Source: HT1-32 sp040219025 (GTDB lineage Bacteria; Pseudomonadota; Alphaproteobacteria; Rhodospirillales; HT1-32). Taken from it: a stretch of 64,000 nucleotides of DNA. The stretch's first letter is position 1, and the number at the start of each line of letters is the position of its first letter. Under the pieces are notes generated by a model that was not told where the DNA came from, searched no databases, and was given only the letters and a program-made list of their open reading frames with translations. The stretch is taken from positions 1 to 64,000 of the forward strand of contig JAVJTE010000035.1 in the NCBI GenBank assembly GCA_040219025.1, written 5' to 3'. The position numbers and the translations under genes are program-made. Of this stretch, positions 62,217-64,000 are shown one piece after another.

Positions 62217-63497
62217 TCAGGCGGAAAAACGGATATTGCGGTCAGGCGGCGACTGTACATCGACACCCTGGAAAGTTGCCTGCTCGTGCAGGTCGGCAAG
62301 CTTCGCCTCGGTCGTCGCAATCTCGACGGCGGCGCGGGTCACCTCGACCGACGCAAACTTGTCGGCAGAGACCAGAACCGCATGCACCGGCAGGTTCAGC
62401 TTGCGGGCCAGCAATACGGCACCGGCCAGGTCGGTCGCATCCACAGGGGCTTCGACCAGCGACACATCGCCCAGGAAGTCGACGACCTTCTGCTCACTGG
62501 CGGCGGCTTTCGACGCTTTTTCAAGCACCACATCCGACAGGTTCAGCATGTCGCGGCGACCGACTTCGGCAATCAGGCTGTAGAGATTCAGGCCGTTCTC
62601 CTCAGCCCGCCGTTCGATCTTCGAGGCGTACATCGAATGGACCTGCGCCATACCCAGCGCCGTCTTCATCGAATCATCCCAGCGATTGCGCATCAGCGGG
62701 GCGACGGCACGTTCTGCCAGTTCAACATAAAGGCTGGGGTCCATATCCTTGCAGGCACCATAGCGGCGCTGCAGCAGGGCCACCATGGTTTCCGTCGGCG
62801 CATTACCGGATGACCGGCCCATGCCAAGCAGCGTGGTATCGACAATCGTCGCGCCCGCATCAATGGCGGCCAGCGAGTTGGCAACAGCAAGCCCCAGATT
62901 GTTATGACCGTGGAAGCCGACCGGCAGGTCGACGACGTCCAGTACAGCCTCGGTATAGCGTTTGACCTCGTCGGGCATCATGCCGCCGGCACTGTCGACC
63001 ACATAAAGGCACTGGGCCCCGAAATCGGCACTGATCCGCGCGACAGAGGCGAAGGCTTCCGGCTTCATGGCATAGGATTTCATGAAGTTGCAGAACACCA
63101 GCAGGCCCATCTTGCGGGCTTCGCTGATGAATTCCTCGGTCTGGGCGACCGCATCGACATTCGCGCCAATCCGCACGAACTGCAGACCTGCATCAACGCA
63201 GGCCTTCAGGTCATCCAGTGTCGCGATGCCGGGGATACAGAACATCCCGATACGGGCTTTCTTGGCGGCAGCCCGGGCGGCGCGGACATAATCGACATCC
63301 GTGGCCGCAGCCCGTCCCTTGGACGGTGAGGCGGCGATGCCGACCCCGTGACCGACTTCAATCAGCCCCATACCGAGCTTGTCGAGCGCCCGTGTCAGGC
63401 GGGTCGTATCATCGGCAGTGAACTGGAAATCAATCAGATAGCTGCCGTCACGCAGCGTGCATTCGAGTATCTGAACCTGCTTCAAATCGGAGGGCAT
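62217..63497 (-). CDS. 4-hydroxy-2-oxovalerate aldolase-like (DmpG/HOA-type DRE-TIM) aldolase
   Basis: 426 residues. TLRDGSYLIDFQFTADD carries R16 and D17; HGHNN carries metal ligands H196 and H198, and the GMGRSSGNAPTE segment closes the TIM barrel. The catalytic base His20 of BphI/DmpG is Tyr here, as in many HOA-like members of glycan loci. The class joins pyruvate to an aldehyde to give a 4-hydroxy-2-oxo acid. No DmpF partner is present. Residues 290-426 form an extra C-terminal domain. First gene of the 24.5-kb minus-strand array. Confidence 0.83.
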   Translation of the reverse strand: MPSDLKQVQILECTLRDGSYLIDFQFTADDTTRLTRALDKLGMGLIEVGHGVGIAASPSKGRAAATDVDYVRAARAAAKKARIGMFCIPGIATLDDLKACVDAGLQFVRIGANVDAVAQTEEFISEARKMGLLVFCNFMKSYAMKPEAFASVARISADFGAQCLYVVDSAGGMMPDEVKRYTEAVLDVVDLPVGFHGHNNLGLAVANSLAAIDAGATIVDTTLLGMGRSSGNAPTETMVALLQRRYGACKDMDPSLYVELAERAVAPLMRNRWDDSMKTALGMAQVHSMYASKIERRAEENGLNLYSLIAEVGRRDMLNLSDVVLEKASKAAASEQKVVDFLGDVSLVEAPVDATDLAGAVLLARKLNLPVHAVLVSADKFASVEVTRAAVEIATTEAKLADLHEQATFQGVDVQSPPDRNIRFSA

Positions 63498-63607
63498 GTG
63501 CCTTTATCCTGTCAGAGCCGTCCTGCGACGGCGGATAGTCTTGCAGAAGTGGACTGTTATGTTAGTTAGCTTGCTCGCTTGTCAACCGCACGACTCTGGC
63601 CTTTTTC
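63498..63607. promoter_or_regulatory. Divergent promoter region aldolase/ACP
   Basis: 110 bases between divergent starts. An AT-rich patch near TGTTATGTTAGTTAGC (63555-63570) probably contains a -10 element. A GACTC (GAnTC) pentamer lies at 63592-63596. The promoter for the 21-gene array must start here if it is one operon. Confidence 0.45.
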
Positions 63608-63850
63608 ATGCAGACTGAAGAGATATACGCCACACTGGGCGAGGTTTTCCGCGACGTATTCGGCCCCGACGCCCCGGATCCCGTGCCTGAAATGACCGCC
63701 GACGATGTCGACGGCTGGGACAGCCTGAATCATGTCCGGCTGATTATCGCCGTAGAGCGGGCCTTTTCCATCCGTTTTTCAACCCGGGAAATCTCCGGCC
63801 TGAAAAATGTCGGCGACCTGACCGCCGTGGTTGAGAAGAAAAAAGCCTGA
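63608..63850 (+). CDS. Acyl carrier protein
   Basis: 80 residues. DGWDSLNHVRLIIAVERAFS contains the DSL motif whose Ser takes 4'-phosphopantetheine, followed by the RFSTREISGLKNVGDL helix. A stand-alone ACP next to the aldolase and cyclase-family genes suggests a tethered acyl group used in glycan decoration. It is divergent from the array and convergent with the gene at the window end. Confidence 0.9.
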   Translation: MQTEEIYATLGEVFRDVFGPDAPDPVPEMTADDVDGWDSLNHVRLIIAVERAFSIRFSTREISGLKNVGDLTAVVEKKKA

Positions 63851-63881
63851 CCGTCTCCCGCCTGCGACCCCGGGCCGTCTG

Positions 63882-64000
63882 TTACGCGGCAACGGCCTCG
63901 AAAAACCACCATTGCGGAAACTGGGCCATGAAGGCGTGGCCGACCGGATCGGTCTGCGCATAGGCCGGGTCGATATCCGGCTCCAGAATACGGGCGATGT
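63882..64000 (-). CDS. C-terminal fragment of an unidentified gene (window edge)
   Basis: The minus-strand frame is open from the window end to TAA at 63882-63884, coding 38 residues: IARILEPDIDPAYAQTDPVG, then HAFMAQFPQWWFFEAVAA. Third codon positions are mostly G or C, as in real genes here, so this is likely the end of a gene starting beyond the window. The family is not recognised. Confidence 0.5.
   Translation of the reverse strand, partial: IARILEPDIDPAYAQTDPVGHAFMAQFPQWWFFEAVAA

Overview
The window is GC-rich chromosomal DNA from an alphaproteobacterium, most likely of the Rhodospirillales/Sneathiella type; species is not determinable from sequence alone. The pointers are a GcrA cell-cycle regulator, a hemC-hemD-Mic60-hemY heme operon, an SdhAF4 (DUF1674) gene, an htpX-rsmB pair, and the tsaD-gpsA pair. 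Coding density is very high. Most junctions are overlaps of 1-4 bases or gaps under 30 bases, and no gene-free stretch exceeds 300 bases (the longest is the 218-base leader of gcrA). No rRNA, tRNA, CRISPR array, insertion sequence or phage gene was found.

Layout. 1-4183: end of a sensor kinase, trmL-hemF, a small minus-strand group (NUDIX hydrolase, two tiny proteins, a virulence-factor-family protein), and gcrA with a DnaA box, a CcrM-type GAnTC site and a strong terminator. 4182-14622: two divergent glycosyltransferase arrays, one with an O-antigen ligase and a GT9 enzyme, the other with four glycosyltransferases and an unrecognised membrane protein. 14619-25010: one head-to-tail minus-strand train of ten genes in which the heme operon runs straight into a dTDP-deoxysugar operon (rmlB, rmlA, polyprenyl-phosphate type GT2, 3-ketoreductase, aminotransferase, half-size 2,3-dehydratase). 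25083-38946: housekeeping genes (tsaD, gpsA, htpX, rsmB, EVE, Rieske, MFS, hspQ), with an inserted SxtJ-DUF5989-carbamoyltransferase triad and a FkbM methyltransferase.

38998-63497: a 24.5-kb array of 21 genes, all on the minus strand. It holds a QuiNAc/undecaprenyl-linked initiation set (WbpM-, WbpV-, WecA/WbpL-like), a second O-antigen ligase, WecB, a branched-sugar module (UXS-like epimerase, C-methyltransferase, cupin), GT2 enzymes, an asparagine synthase-like amidotransferase, a heparinase II/III-like protein, a NodB deacetylase and an extended carbamoyltransferase. Its promoter-proximal end carries the most unusual set: a 4-hydroxy-2-oxoacid aldolase homologue, a cyclase-family hydrolase, a zinc-ribbon methyltransferase, an SDR and a 3-dehydroquinate synthase-like enzyme, with an acyl carrier protein gene divergent from them at 63608.

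How they work together. The two cell-surface regions would supply activated sugars and transfer them onto LPS or an exopolysaccharide; the paralogous ligases suggest two related but distinct glycan products. The aldolase plus DHQ-synthase-like pair suggests, by inference only, a pyruvate-based parallel to the first two shikimate steps that would build a carbocyclic or unusual keto-acid substituent for the glycan. No Wzx/Wzy or ABC exporter is recognisable here, so export genes must lie elsewhere.
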